From assembly GCA_902492275.1 (NCBI GenBank), contig CABUKW010000005.1, positions 1 to 50,677 on the forward strand: 50,677 bases of DNA, read 5' to 3'. Origin of the DNA: an uncultured Peptococcaceae bacterium. Its GTDB lineage: Bacteria; Bacillota; Peptococcia; Peptococcales; Peptococcaceae. The notes below the pieces were generated by a model. The model saw only the letters and a program-made list of their open reading frames with translations. It did no database searches and was not told the DNA's origin. Made by a program: the position numbers and the translations under genes. Shown in pieces: positions 16,411 to 26,274 of this stretch. Positions within the stretch are counted from its first letter, which is position 1. Each line of letters opens with the position of its first letter.

Positions 16411-17519
16411 ATAGGCCGCCCCCCTAACACAGTCTGATAATATTGCCAGGTTTCCTGCGCTGTCCTTCGCCAACTGAATTGCCTGGCTCGCTCTTTGCCA
16501 GCCAGAGCCAGCTTCTGGCGTAAACCGTCTGTATAAAGTATGCTCCACATCTGTTTTGCTACTTCCTCCGCATTTCGCGGATCGGCATATAGCCCGCAGC
16601 AATCTACAGTTTCATGGAACACAGGTATGTCTGACACAATCACCGGCACACCACGCACCATAGCTTCCAGCGGCGGCAAACCAAACCCTTCATATAACGA
16701 CATAGAGATGAAACAATAGGCCTGACCATACAAGCTTTCCAACTCTTCAGCTGATACATACCCTGTGAACACAACTTTTCCCTGCAAGTTCTGGCGCACC
16801 GCTTCCGCAAAAATCTCATCATACATCCAGCCCTTGCCGCCTGCTATTACCAGCTTACCAGAATAACCCCACTGGCGCAACAACGCAAAGGCCTGTATCA
16901 GACATACCAGATTTTTATGCGGCGCCAACGTACCCACATATAAAAAATACCGTTGTGGTTCCAGTTTCCATTTCTTCAGCAACGTTTCATTATCTGGCTG
17001 CAAACATGGTGTTTCAACTCCCAAATGGATGACTTTACTTTTCGCCGCCAATGCTGGATAATAATTACGTAATTCCTCCTGGCTAAATTGGGAGTCACAT
17101 ACCACACCGCAAGCCTCACGAACCGTATGCTGGAGCAACGTATTTTTTACCGCATTCTGCTTCCAGGTGTACTGTCGCTGCATGGTTTTCATAGCCATAT
17201 CATGAATGGTAGCAATGGCTGGCGTTCTGGTTAGTACCGGAGTTGCATAATCAGGAAAATGGACCAAATCATATTGCCGGTATAGCTTGCGCAGCTTCCA
17301 CTGTTCTGTAATAATTCGCTGACCGCCATTGTGAATTTCTCCGTCTGCAAATATGATATTATCGTACTGTTGGTACTGGTTTTTATAATCATCCCTCAAT
17401 AAAATATCTATCGGAAATCCAGCCGATAGGTATTCTTTTACCAAATATTCCGTATAGCGAGATATCCCCGTCCCATCCGGCGCATACAACAAGCCGTTGA
17501 ACAAAATTTTATGCTTCAT
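16407..17519 (-). CDS. GT4-family glycosyltransferase
   Basis: A 370-residue GT-B enzyme starting MKHKILFNGLLYAPDGTGIS. The C-terminal donor site reads SLYEGFGLPPLEAMVRGVPV, with the two Glu of the GT4 E-x7-E motif; YVGTLAPHKNL precedes it. The upstream stop (17525-17527) and the next start are separated by only 5 bp. It is similar in layout to the next glycosyltransferase upstream, so the two may have arisen by duplication and may add the same sugar to different linkages. Confidence 0.9.
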   Translation of the reverse strand: MKHKILFNGLLYAPDGTGISRYTEYLVKEYLSAGFPIDILLRDDYKNQYQQYDNIIFADGEIHNGGQRIITEQWKLRKLYRQYDLVHFPDYATPVLTRTPAIATIHDMAMKTMQRQYTWKQNAVKNTLLQHTVREACGVVCDSQFSQEELRNYYPALAAKSKVIHLGVETPCLQPDNETLLKKWKLEPQRYFLYVGTLAPHKNLVCLIQAFALLRQWGYSGKLVIAGGKGWMYDEIFAEAVRQNLQGKVVFTGYVSAEELESLYGQAYCFISMSLYEGFGLPPLEAMVRGVPVIVSDIPVFHETVDCCGLYADPRNAEEVAKQMWSILYTDGLRQKLALAGKERARQFSWRRTAQETWQYYQTVLGGRPI

Positions 17520-17524
17520 TCGTT

Positions 17525-18664
17525 TTACTCCTGCATCATTTGCGCATACATCTGTGTCAGGATGTCGGCGGAATGCTTCCATGTAAAAAACTGACATTGC
17601 TGATATCCCCGCACGATACACTGCTGACGAAGGGCTTGATCAGTCAGTAACGTCCCCATAACCTCTGCCAATTGTTCCACATTCTCCGGTGAAACCAGCA
17701 CCGCCGCATCAGCGGCTGCTTCCGGCAAGGATGACACATTGGATGTGATCACCGGCACACCGGCAGCCATGGCTTCCAACACCGGCATCCCAAAGCCTTC
17801 ATATAAAGATGGAAATACAAATAGTTCTGCTAACTGATAGATCGCCGCTTTATCTGCTTCGTCCACATAACCGGCGCAAACCACCTTTTGTTCCAAACCA
17901 TACTGCCGAATCTGCTGAAAAATACCTTCATACTGCCAGCCATTTTTACCTGCTAAAACCAACTTGTATGATTGAAATTCCCGCTCTTGCTGCAGCTGCG
18001 CAAAGGCCTGTACCAGCCGTTCCAGATTTTTACGGGGCTCTAATGTACCCATATAAAGTATAAACCGTTCTGGCAACCCATACTTAACTTTTATCTGCTC
18101 TTTTTCTTCCACTGTGAAAGGATGTTGAAACGCCTCCACATTTACGCCAGGTGGCGCAATCACAATTTTTTCTGCTGGAATCTGCAGCATCTGCATCAGA
18201 TCCTGCTTTGTACTTTCGGATATGGTCACAATGCGGTCAGCACGTTTTATACTATAATCAATGTCCTGTCGAATCCGTTTTAGATTTCTTATATCCATCG
18301 TTTCGGGATAACGCAGCCAGACAACATCATAAATTGTTGTCACTACTTTGCCATATACCCCTCTGGGTACAATAAAGTTAAAGAAATGTGTGATATCCGC
18401 CCCTTTACCAAACAGCCAGCTATACGGAATCGGTAGCCAGCACCAGATACGACGGTAGATCCCATAGGGAAACAATGTACAATACTTTATTGAAAAATTA
18501 ATATCTTTTAAATCTTCATGCGTATCATTTCGCATTAAAAAATCAAAAATATTTCCTTCCAGCTGTAGACTCTGCTGCTGTAAGCATTTTGCTATTTCGT
18601 ATGTATAGATGCCAATGCCTGAGCGACTGCGCAAGCATGGTTGTAATTCTAAAGCAAGTTTCAT
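17525..18664 (-). CDS. GT4-family glycosyltransferase
   Basis: A 379-residue GT-B enzyme. It begins MKLALELQPCLRSRSGIGIY, has a mid-protein YMGTLEPRKNLERLV and a donor site SLYEGFGMPVLEAMAAGVPV. It is a candidate mannosyl- or rhamnosyltransferase. It follows the galU remnant, and GGAG for the next gene overlaps its own stop codon, so the last three genes of the locus are tightly coupled. Confidence 0.9.
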   Translation of the reverse strand: MKLALELQPCLRSRSGIGIYTYEIAKCLQQQSLQLEGNIFDFLMRNDTHEDLKDINFSIKYCTLFPYGIYRRIWCWLPIPYSWLFGKGADITHFFNFIVPRGVYGKVVTTIYDVVWLRYPETMDIRNLKRIRQDIDYSIKRADRIVTISESTKQDLMQMLQIPAEKIVIAPPGVNVEAFQHPFTVEEKEQIKVKYGLPERFILYMGTLEPRKNLERLVQAFAQLQQEREFQSYKLVLAGKNGWQYEGIFQQIRQYGLEQKVVCAGYVDEADKAAIYQLAELFVFPSLYEGFGMPVLEAMAAGVPVITSNVSSLPEAAADAAVLVSPENVEQLAEVMGTLLTDQALRQQCIVRGYQQCQFFTWKHSADILTQMYAQMMQE

Positions 18665-18684
18665 AAAATCACCAATATAAAAGT

Positions 18685-18838
18685 TTACTTCTTATTTCGT
18701 TTTTCTATGATCTTTTTAATAGACCAAAAAGTCATCTCGCAATTCGTCCTGGTGTAACACAAATTCCATTATAGCCTGCAAGAATCCCAGCTTCTCTCCT
18801 GCATCATGACAGCGAACCTTTTGAAAGCACAGGTCGGC
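18685..18838 (-). pseudogene. galU: 3' remnant of a UTP-glucose-1-phosphate uridylyltransferase gene
   Basis: In the minus-strand frame ending at 18716, residues ADLCFQKVRCHDAGEKLGF and the following DELRDDFLVY match the C-terminus of GalU (family pattern G.RYD.G.KLG....EF....L..DF..YL). An extra codon splits the conserved RYD into RCHD, and after VY the frame shifts; in the +1 frame a Lys-rich tail runs to a TAA at 18685-18687. No upstream part of galU is left, because ugd ends at 18925. It is a decayed fragment, and its position next to ugd makes sense since GalU makes the UDP-glucose used by Ugd. Confidence 0.75.
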
Positions 18839-18924
18839 ATTTTCTCTTTCACCGCCAATGTTTTCAGAACACCAGTTAGTCGAATTTCGTTGACTGCACT
18901 TAGTTGACAGAATAATCGCTTCTG

Positions 18925-20268
18925 TTATGTTCGCCACGACCTCACCTGATTCTGCAATATTTTTTCTCTGCCTATAGAATCATAAATAACAGGATATTGC
19001 TTCATCTTTTCAATACTAAAACAATTCCGTCCATCTAAGATAATTGGGTTTCTCATTTTTAGAAAGTCCTCTGGCTGCAATTTTTTTATCTCTTCCCATT
19101 CCGTAAAAATAAAACAAATATCTGCATTTTCCAAAGCTTCCTGGGGCGTATCATAATAAATGATATGGTTATTATCACAATCACTGTTCTTCGCTAAAAT
19201 CTTTTCAAAATTTTCTACACCAACAGGATCCCACGCATGCACCTCTGCACCATCTTCCAATATCATTGGTATATTAACCAGCGAAGGCGCTTCCCGCATA
19301 TCATCTGTTCCAGGTTTGAAGGTAAGTCCTAATATAGTAACAGTAAGATCCTGCAAGCTTTCATAATATTTTCGAGATTTTTTAAACAATTTAAGTTTCT
19401 GTAATTCGTTGACTTCTATTGCTGCCTTGACTGTTTTTATCTCATAATCATGAAAATTAGCCAGCCAATGTAAAGCTTTGGTATCTTTTGGGAAACAGCT
19501 TCCCCCATAACCAATTCCAGCATTTAGAAAACGATTTCCAATACGGGGGTCGAACCCCATTCCCTGTGTAACATCCTGAATATTTGCTCCAACAATTTCA
19601 CACAGATTGGCAATTTCATTTACATAGGAAATCTTTAAAGCCAGAAAATCATTAGAAGCATATTTTATCATTTCGGCAGAACAACGGTTTGTCACCAAAA
19701 TTGGCGCACCGAATCCCTTATATACTTCCCGCAGCACCTGTTCTGCATAATCAGAGTCTACACCCAATACGATACGACTAGCATGCAACGTGTCTATCAC
19801 TGCTGTACCTTGCGCCAGAAACTCTGGATTGCTGGCTACATAGACTTGTACCGGATGTTGCAACTCCCGTTTAATGAACGCTTCTATTCTATCATTTGTT
19901 CCAATAGGTACTGTTGATTTAACTACAACAACACAATCTTTTTCTATTGTATGAGCAATTTGCTTGGCCACATCAAATACATATCGCAAATTCGCAGAAC
20001 CATCTTTCTTTTCCGGTGTTCCAACACCAATAAAAATAGCATCCGCATCCCGATAAGCTTTCTGTATGTCTGTTGTGTAGGTCAAACGTTCCCTGTGTTG
20101 CTGCATCAATTCTTCTAAATCTGCTTCATAAATTGGCGATTTTCCCTGCTGCATCAAACGGATTTTTTCTTCATCTACATCTACACAAGTCACAGTATGC
20201 CCTGTGCTTGCAATACAAACTGCTGTTACCAGTCCTACATATCCAGTTCCTGCAATCGCAATTTTCAT
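18925..20268 (-). CDS. ugd: UDP-glucose 6-dehydrogenase
   Basis: A 447-residue NAD-dependent enzyme that oxidises UDP-glucose to UDP-glucuronate in two steps. The N-terminal Rossmann motif is IAGTGYVGLV, the catalytic Cys lies in GGSCFPKD, and LTFKPGTDDMREAPS is the C-terminal domain signature. A second start two codons upstream (20274) has a better-spaced AAGGG; both are possible. It follows gtrA by 14 bp. It should supply glucuronate, or sugars derived from it, for the polysaccharide. UDP-glucose must come from a galU elsewhere, as the local copy is broken. Confidence 0.95.
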   Translation of the reverse strand: MKIAIAGTGYVGLVTAVCIASTGHTVTCVDVDEEKIRLMQQGKSPIYEADLEELMQQHRERLTYTTDIQKAYRDADAIFIGVGTPEKKDGSANLRYVFDVAKQIAHTIEKDCVVVVKSTVPIGTNDRIEAFIKRELQHPVQVYVASNPEFLAQGTAVIDTLHASRIVLGVDSDYAEQVLREVYKGFGAPILVTNRCSAEMIKYASNDFLALKISYVNEIANLCEIVGANIQDVTQGMGFDPRIGNRFLNAGIGYGGSCFPKDTKALHWLANFHDYEIKTVKAAIEVNELQKLKLFKKSRKYYESLQDLTVTILGLTFKPGTDDMREAPSLVNIPMILEDGAEVHAWDPVGVENFEKILAKNSDCDNNHIIYYDTPQEALENADICFIFTEWEEIKKLQPEDFLKMRNPIILDGRNCFSIEKMKQYPVIYDSIGREKILQNQVRSWRT

Positions 20269-20282
20269 ATACATCTGCACCC

Positions 20283-20684
20283 TTAACGTTTAATAAATAC
20301 CAGCACTTTTCCAAAAATATAATTCAGTATAATAACTACAACTTGTAGCACATACTTAGAAATAATCTTATCAAACCCAAATATCTCTACTGCCAGAATC
20401 AGCCCAAAGAAATCAATAAGTCCGGTCAGGCCTCTGGTTATAACAAACATGCAAAACTCTTTGCACAAAGCCAACAAATTAGAAGATTTACTGCGAAACA
20501 CGAATATCTTGTTTACAACATAAGCCGTCAGTTTTACCACGATCAATGTAATCAAATTGGCAATTACATAATCTAAACCACCTACAACCAGCACATGGTA
20601 TAATGCTAAATTCAGAAGCGTTGTTAAAACTCCAAAAAAGCCATAGGAGAGAAACTCTCTGGAACAAATCTTTTTCAGTAGCAT
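20283..20684 (-). CDS. GtrA-family membrane protein
   Basis: A 133-residue protein with four hydrophobic helices and a short basic loop, the size and pattern of GtrA proteins (LSYGFFGVLTTLLNLALYH at the N-terminus, then the VVKLTAYVVNKIFVF helix). In O-antigen modification GtrA is thought to flip an undecaprenyl-phosphate-linked sugar. Its start is 3 bp after the stop of the GtrB-like gene and it lies between that gene and ugd. Confidence 0.85.
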   Translation of the reverse strand: MLLKKICSREFLSYGFFGVLTTLLNLALYHVLVVGGLDYVIANLITLIVVKLTAYVVNKIFVFRSKSSNLLALCKEFCMFVITRGLTGLIDFFGLILAVEIFGFDKIISKYVLQVVVIILNYIFGKVLVFIKR

Positions 20685-20687
20685 CGT

Positions 20688-21650
20688 TTATTCCCCAATA
20701 CACTCCGAAGATTTCGCACAATCCATTTTTCGCACCCGATACTGAACGTCTTCCAGCAGCTTACGATTAGCGGCAATAATGTCAGCCTGCAGTCCAATGA
20801 TTGTAATCTGCACACCCATCAAGATCAATACTGCTGTCAGTATCAGAGATTGCACATGTCCATCGCCTGCTCCAATCGCCAGAAAATACAGAAAACGAAT
20901 ACCTAATAAAACTCCTAGGACAAATAAAATCGCTCCCATGGTTCCAAAAAACCGAAGTGGCTTGTACATCATAAAGGAACGAATAATCACGGAGGCAGAA
21001 CGCTTCATATAACGCCACATACTGCTGAACAACCTTGAGGGTCGTGTTTCACCATTGGTACGAATAGGCACCGATGTCATAGCTATTTTATTATGGCCAG
21101 CCTGAATAATCGTTTCTAGTGTGTAGGTATAATTGTTTACCACATTCATGCGCAGAGCCGCCTCTCTGGAATAAGCGCGGAACCCGCTGGGAGCGTCTGG
21201 AATATCGGTATCGGATGCCATCCGTACCACCCAGCTGCCCAAATGCTGAAACTTTTTCTTTTTCCAGGAAAAATGTTCCGTGCTGTCAATTGGTCGCTCA
21301 CCAATCACAATATCAGCTTGTCCATCCAGAATAGGCCGCACCAGTTTTTCAATATCGGCACCACAATACTGGTTATCAGCATCCGTATTTACAATAATAT
21401 CCGCACCCAGATGCAGGCAGGCATCTAATCCAGCCATAAACCCTTTTGCCAGCCCTTTGTTCTGTTTAAAGGATACCACATGGTGAAATCCCAATTTCTT
21501 TGCAACTTCAACGGTGCGATCTCTGCTGCCATCGTTGATAATCAGATATTCAATTTCATCAATACCATCAATTTGTTTTGGCAAATCGTTGTACGTTATT
21601 CCCAATGTTTCTTCTTCGTTATAGCATGGGATTTGTATAATTAGTTTCAT
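20688..21650 (-). CDS. GtrB-like GT2 polyprenyl-phosphate glycosyltransferase
   Basis: A 320-residue inverting GT-A enzyme. It begins KLIIQIPCYNEEETL, has LIINDGSRDRT, and a metal-binding NTDADNQY near residue 95, followed by two C-terminal membrane helices (about 230-300). This is the dolichyl-phosphate mannose synthase / GtrB layout: transfer of a sugar from a nucleotide donor onto undecaprenyl phosphate at the inner face of the membrane. It is sandwiched between a GT-C protein gene and gtrA. Confidence 0.9.
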   Translation of the reverse strand: MKLIIQIPCYNEEETLGITYNDLPKQIDGIDEIEYLIINDGSRDRTVEVAKKLGFHHVVSFKQNKGLAKGFMAGLDACLHLGADIIVNTDADNQYCGADIEKLVRPILDGQADIVIGERPIDSTEHFSWKKKKFQHLGSWVVRMASDTDIPDAPSGFRAYSREAALRMNVVNNYTYTLETIIQAGHNKIAMTSVPIRTNGETRPSRLFSSMWRYMKRSASVIIRSFMMYKPLRFFGTMGAILFVLGVLLGIRFLYFLAIGAGDGHVQSLILTAVLILMGVQITIIGLQADIIAANRKLLEDVQYRVRKMDCAKSSECIGE

Positions 21651-21672
21651 AATTTTTTGCTCCAGTTTCTAT

Positions 21673-23835
21673 TTATTTGGCACAACCTATCTTTATATAT
21701 TTTACTCTCACAACAGAATTCTCTGGAACCCATAGGCGCATTTCTATATGTTCTGCTGTATCATTTAAAGACAAATTTAATGTTTCCTGCACCGTACTTC
21801 CCAACGCTTTTAATGGAAGTTTTTTTTGTTTTACGGATTCTCCTTCAATTGCAATATCCAAAACCGCCTCAGAAGATAATGATTGAAGATTTTCATACTC
21901 AATCGTAAAACAATAATCTCCAGCTTCTAGTGTAATATATGGGCCATAGGCAACATATCCTGCTTGCCCATTACTAATCCACTCATCCGTATTATCTTTC
22001 ATATTTTGAGAATGCATACCATTTGTTATATCATAGATTATTTGTCCATTTTCACTCATGAATGAAATGCCATCTTCACGCATTTTGTTCGCAACTTCAC
22101 TGTAAGTAGGAACAAGCAAATAATTATTACGTACCCTTTTTACGAGTTCATAATCATTCAGCAAATCCCATATTTCATTTTTTTCCGTATATACAATAAT
22201 ACATTTTTGTTTATTCATTCCTAGGATTTCTCCAGGATTTTCTATAGAATACCATTTGAATTTTGTATCTGGCATAAAATATTGTAAACATGCTAAATCT
22301 AATAAGTTGTTGTTCCCTTCCATAAATAGATAATCTATATCTTCATTTGAATTATATTTTTCAAGATATGGCCTTAATATACTTATCTCTGCACGTGATT
22401 CATACCCATCTGTTAAAAGCATTCTTTCATTAAGGAAATTAGGTACCCATATTAATGCACATACAGTCGCAAAAACTATCCATTTTATCGGATCTTTTTT
22501 AGAACAATTTCCAAATAATATTATTATCGATAGTAAAATTACAACACCTTGCAAAAAAATAAGACTATTTATCGGTTCCATATGCCAAGTCATAAACTTT
22601 AATAGTGCAACACCTGTCACCATACTGTATCCAGTAACATCAAAGGTATTAAACCCGATTGCTGTTATAAATGTCACAATAATTAACAAACCATAACCTG
22701 TTACAACTTTGTTCAAATTTATTTTTTTTACAAATAATGCTGCAAACCCTACTGCAAACAAAGGACCAATAGCAGATTCTGAATAGCGACCATAGATAAT
22801 ATGGTCATACCTATTAGGATATATCATAAAGATCGCACTAATTGCTAACGTAGCTGCTAGTGATAACAATAAAAAGGAATATATATAACCTTCCGGTACT
22901 ATTATTTTGCTTTTTAAACTTTTCAGACAAAAGTTACATGTATATAAGACTGCCCATGCCAATGCCATTACTGTACTTATACACAAATAGTAGATTTTTC
23001 CACTAAGACTTACCACAAACCGCCATAAACCTTCCATTGTGAATACTGCTTTAATTTTCAATATTTGTCCCATGTAAGTATTTGCATTTGCCGCGACATT
23101 CCCTTGCCATAAATTTATGACTACCTCATTTTTAATCATGGAATGTAACAAATACATACCTAAAACTGCTATCACAAAAAAGATAACATATCTCCAACTT
23201 ACTTTTTTTGTATATGCCATCATTAGAAGGCATAACCCTACAGCGATAACAATTCCAATGGTTCTTTCATGTGTTATACAAGAAAGCATCGTCACAATTG
23301 TAAGTGTAACTAAAGTGATCTTTTTCGGAGAATAACTTAATGATACAATCAGCATCGTAATAACCCAGAAATAAAAATACAATATCGTCTCTGGCCAAGT
23401 GAATCGAGTATAAACCAAATTCGTAGGATAACAGATTGTGAGAAAAGCTATCAGAATAACTATTTTTTGAGATATTTCTGGAAATATTTTTTTGATCAAC
23501 ACAATCGCCATGAAAAAACATGCCAACAACAATATAACATTTAAAATAACTGCTACTCGATAAGCTAATTCTGTTGATTTGAAAATGGCAAGTAATATCC
23601 CCAGTATTATCCCATAACCATATGCATAATAGCCGTTCGTTTTATTAATATCACTCCAATCCATGCCATTCATATAAGCACCGATCGACCAGTAGCCAAA
23701 TTCATCACCAAAAACAAAGAAAACACCTAGTTCACTAAAATTCCATAAGCAAAATGTTGCTATCGTACATGCCGCTAAAACAATTAATAATTGTTCCGTT
23801 CTTGAATATTTTTTTAAGAAATCCATTTTACGCAC
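21673..23835 (-). CDS. GT-C-type membrane glycosyltransferase
   Basis: A 720-residue protein with 12 or so membrane helices in residues 15-470 and a soluble C-terminal part of about 250 residues. After the first helix comes VFGDEFGYW, the acidic extracytoplasmic loop of GT-C enzymes that use polyprenyl-phosphate sugars. The C-terminus looks beta-rich, perhaps a carbohydrate-binding sandwich. The start is a GTG at 23835 or the ATG at 23826. Next to GtrB-like and GtrA genes it would be the third member that transfers the lipid-linked sugar to the O-chain in the periplasm. Confidence 0.75.
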   Translation of the reverse strand: MRKMDFLKKYSRTEQLLIVLAACTIATFCLWNFSELGVFFVFGDEFGYWSIGAYMNGMDWSDINKTNGYYAYGYGIILGILLAIFKSTELAYRVAVILNVILLLACFFMAIVLIKKIFPEISQKIVILIAFLTICYPTNLVYTRFTWPETILYFYFWVITMLIVSLSYSPKKITLVTLTIVTMLSCITHERTIGIVIAVGLCLLMMAYTKKVSWRYVIFFVIAVLGMYLLHSMIKNEVVINLWQGNVAANANTYMGQILKIKAVFTMEGLWRFVVSLSGKIYYLCISTVMALAWAVLYTCNFCLKSLKSKIIVPEGYIYSFLLLSLAATLAISAIFMIYPNRYDHIIYGRYSESAIGPLFAVGFAALFVKKINLNKVVTGYGLLIIVTFITAIGFNTFDVTGYSMVTGVALLKFMTWHMEPINSLIFLQGVVILLSIIILFGNCSKKDPIKWIVFATVCALIWVPNFLNERMLLTDGYESRAEISILRPYLEKYNSNEDIDYLFMEGNNNLLDLACLQYFMPDTKFKWYSIENPGEILGMNKQKCIIVYTEKNEIWDLLNDYELVKRVRNNYLLVPTYSEVANKMREDGISFMSENGQIIYDITNGMHSQNMKDNTDEWISNGQAGYVAYGPYITLEAGDYCFTIEYENLQSLSSEAVLDIAIEGESVKQKKLPLKALGSTVQETLNLSLNDTAEHIEMRLWVPENSVVRVKYIKIGCAK

Positions 23836-23886
23836 AGCACCTTTATATATACTAAAATTCAGAATTTACTGATTATAATATTAGTC

Positions 23887-25074
23887 TTAGCATTCACATA
23901 TCCAGTTAATTATTCCCTTAAATTTCCCAATAATAACATCCCATTGAAAATTTCTCTTCACATATTGCTTGGCATTCTTGCACATCTGCCGATACTCTGT
24001 TGTGTGGGAAAACAACCAATCCAAAATTCCTTCAAATTCAAAATAATTCGTATAATACAAGCCTGCATTACTCCTCAGACAATGCCCTTTTAGCACATCA
24101 CATGTACCATTTACGATTACCGGAACAGAAATTGCCATTGCTTCTAATACAGAAATAGATAAACTTTCAAAAGCTGATGGCAACACCAACGCTTTTGCGC
24201 CTGCAATTCCACTAAATTTTTCTTCCTCACTTACAAAACCAAGACAAATGATATCTTTATGGTTCGGAACATCACAAACCTGTTTTCCCATAAGTACCAA
24301 TTTTAGATCATTTTCAGGATGTTGTTTTTTATATTCTATAAAATAACGAAATAACACTGGGCACCCTTTACCTTCATCAATACGGCCAACATATATAATA
24401 TAATCTTCTTGAATATTTTCGTGTTTTCTAAAAATCTCTACATTTGGTTCACAAGGAATATCTATGCCTACACCCATTATTTCATAAGGGATATCATTGC
24501 AACGAAACAATCCATGTACCAGTTTTTTTTCTTCTTCCGTTAAAAATATAAACGCTTTTGGCAAATGAAATAATGTCTCATATGTTTTAAAATGAATATA
24601 CGGTTCTTCATGTGCTGTCGGAATCAAAATAGATTTTTCAGCTACCTCCGGCATTCCCATAACTGTAAGATAATATAAATATGTTACAAATATAAAAACA
24701 TCATAATTATCCCGATTATTTTTGATATATTCAATTGCCTTCGGACAATATGGTCCTTGTTTTTCAAACCAAATTTTTTCTTTTTCTATGTTGTAACCAT
24801 ACGTTTTTGCATAGTCCAAATATTTTCCATTATATGCACCAAAATCTTTTGCCCGTTGGCATGTAACAGGAAACCGTTTTACGCACACACCATGAATATA
24901 CTCTTCATCTGCTGTATAATAGTTTTCCCATGTCGTATAGTCGAGCGCTTTCGTTGTGATAACCTCTACCTTAAACTGCTCTGTTAAACGCTCTGCTATT
25001 AATCGTGTATAATATTCTGAACCACCATTCACCTCAAGGCCATATCGTTGATTCACCAAAGCAATTTTTTTCAT
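23887..25074 (-). CDS. GT4-family glycosyltransferase
   Basis: A 395-residue GT-B enzyme starting MKKIALVNQRYGLEVNGGSE, the GGSE loop being typical. The donor site is PSAFESLSISVLEAMAISVPV. Its first 41 bp overlap the end of the upstream glycosyltransferase gene. The region 21.7-28.8 kb is markedly AT-rich relative to the GDP-sugar genes, consistent with the mosaic origin usual in O-antigen loci. Confidence 0.9.
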   Translation of the reverse strand: MKKIALVNQRYGLEVNGGSEYYTRLIAERLTEQFKVEVITTKALDYTTWENYYTADEEYIHGVCVKRFPVTCQRAKDFGAYNGKYLDYAKTYGYNIEKEKIWFEKQGPYCPKAIEYIKNNRDNYDVFIFVTYLYYLTVMGMPEVAEKSILIPTAHEEPYIHFKTYETLFHLPKAFIFLTEEEKKLVHGLFRCNDIPYEIMGVGIDIPCEPNVEIFRKHENIQEDYIIYVGRIDEGKGCPVLFRYFIEYKKQHPENDLKLVLMGKQVCDVPNHKDIICLGFVSEEEKFSGIAGAKALVLPSAFESLSISVLEAMAISVPVIVNGTCDVLKGHCLRSNAGLYYTNYFEFEGILDWLFSHTTEYRQMCKNAKQYVKRNFQWDVIIGKFKGIINWICEC

Positions 25075-26269
25075 CTTCCGAAACCTCTGTTAATTCTTTG
25101 AAAAATTCTATATATTTTTTTGTAATAACATCCCAAGCAAAACACTGTAAAACATACTGTCTTCCATTCTTCCCCATAAGTTCTGTCTGCTGTTTATGTG
25201 TTAGAAAATAATTCACACAGCCCTCAAAATCTAAATAGTTTTTAAAATACAAACCGCCATTAGCCTCTATTACAAAATTTTTAGTCACCGCACAATCTTC
25301 GTGTACCAGTACTGGACTGTGACATAACCAACTTTCCATAATTACAAGTGAAAAACTTTCATTTTTAGATGGCTGGCATAACAACAAAGCTGCCGTATAT
25401 GCATCATACTTATCCTGCATATCTATAAATCCTAAATCATGTACATTCGGTTTAATCTTTTCCGGTATATTTATCTTGCCACCACCAATTAAAACAAGTT
25501 GTAAATCATTCTGCACTGTCTTTTTATACTCTTCAAAATATTTTAAAAGCGTATAAATATTTTTCCCTTCATCTTTTCTCCCTGCATAAAGGATGAATGG
25601 CTTATCAATCTTATATTTTTCCCTAAACATATCAGCATTTCCTGATACATCCGTATCCAGTCCTATTCCCATAATAATCGTATTTATAGTATCAATGCCG
25701 TACAATTTATCTGCCAATTCTCTTTCCGGTTTCGAATTAAATATCATCCCTAATACTTGTGAAAAAACTTCTCTAAACCGTTGGAAATATGCATATGGTT
25801 CATCATGAAAGCAAGGAATCAATACAGCCTTTTCCATACATTCCTGCACACCAAAATAGGTCGTTCCAAACATATAAGGAATAAATAAAAGCACTTCATA
25901 TCTTTCTTTATGTTCACGGATATAGCGATACAGTTCAGGACTGTTAATCATTTCTCTTAAAAAGAGATCTTCCTCTTCAAGTGTAATATCTTGCCCTTGC
26001 ATTAATTTGGTGTTAACAGAGTCAAATGCTGCCGTATTCCTTTTCTGTACCTCAAATCTTTTTATCGGAATTCCATTTTCAGAATAATATTCACCTGATT
26101 TGTAATAATTATTGCTCCAATCGGAAGCAAACTCTTTTACGCAAGTTGTGAGAATCTCTATTTTTATTCCAGCTTCATGTAAATGGCTTGCTATTTCCCT
26201 TGCCTCCATTTCCGCACCACCTGGAATATTATCTCCATACCAGGGAACTACAAATCCAATGCTTTTCAT
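25034..26269 (-). CDS. GT4-family glycosyltransferase
   Basis: A 411-residue GT-B enzyme beginning MKSIGFVVPWYGDNIPGGAE. The ATG at 26269 has CAAGGG 8 nt upstream; a GTG at 26278 is an alternative that overlaps the preceding stop. The acceptor loop is PGGAEMEAREIA and the donor site is QPSKNESFSLVIMESWLCH, in which the second Glu of the E-x7-E motif is kept. It is related in layout to the 23887-25074 enzyme. Confidence 0.88.
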   Translation of the reverse strand: MKSIGFVVPWYGDNIPGGAEMEAREIASHLHEAGIKIEILTTCVKEFASDWSNNYYKSGEYYSENGIPIKRFEVQKRNTAAFDSVNTKLMQGQDITLEEEDLFLREMINSPELYRYIREHKERYEVLLFIPYMFGTTYFGVQECMEKAVLIPCFHDEPYAYFQRFREVFSQVLGMIFNSKPERELADKLYGIDTINTIIMGIGLDTDVSGNADMFREKYKIDKPFILYAGRKDEGKNIYTLLKYFEEYKKTVQNDLQLVLIGGGKINIPEKIKPNVHDLGFIDMQDKYDAYTAALLLCQPSKNESFSLVIMESWLCHSPVLVHEDCAVTKNFVIEANGGLYFKNYLDFEGCVNYFLTHKQQTELMGKNGRQYVLQCFAWDVITKKYIEFFKELTEVSEDEKNCFGESTIWP

Positions 26270-26274
26270 ACATG

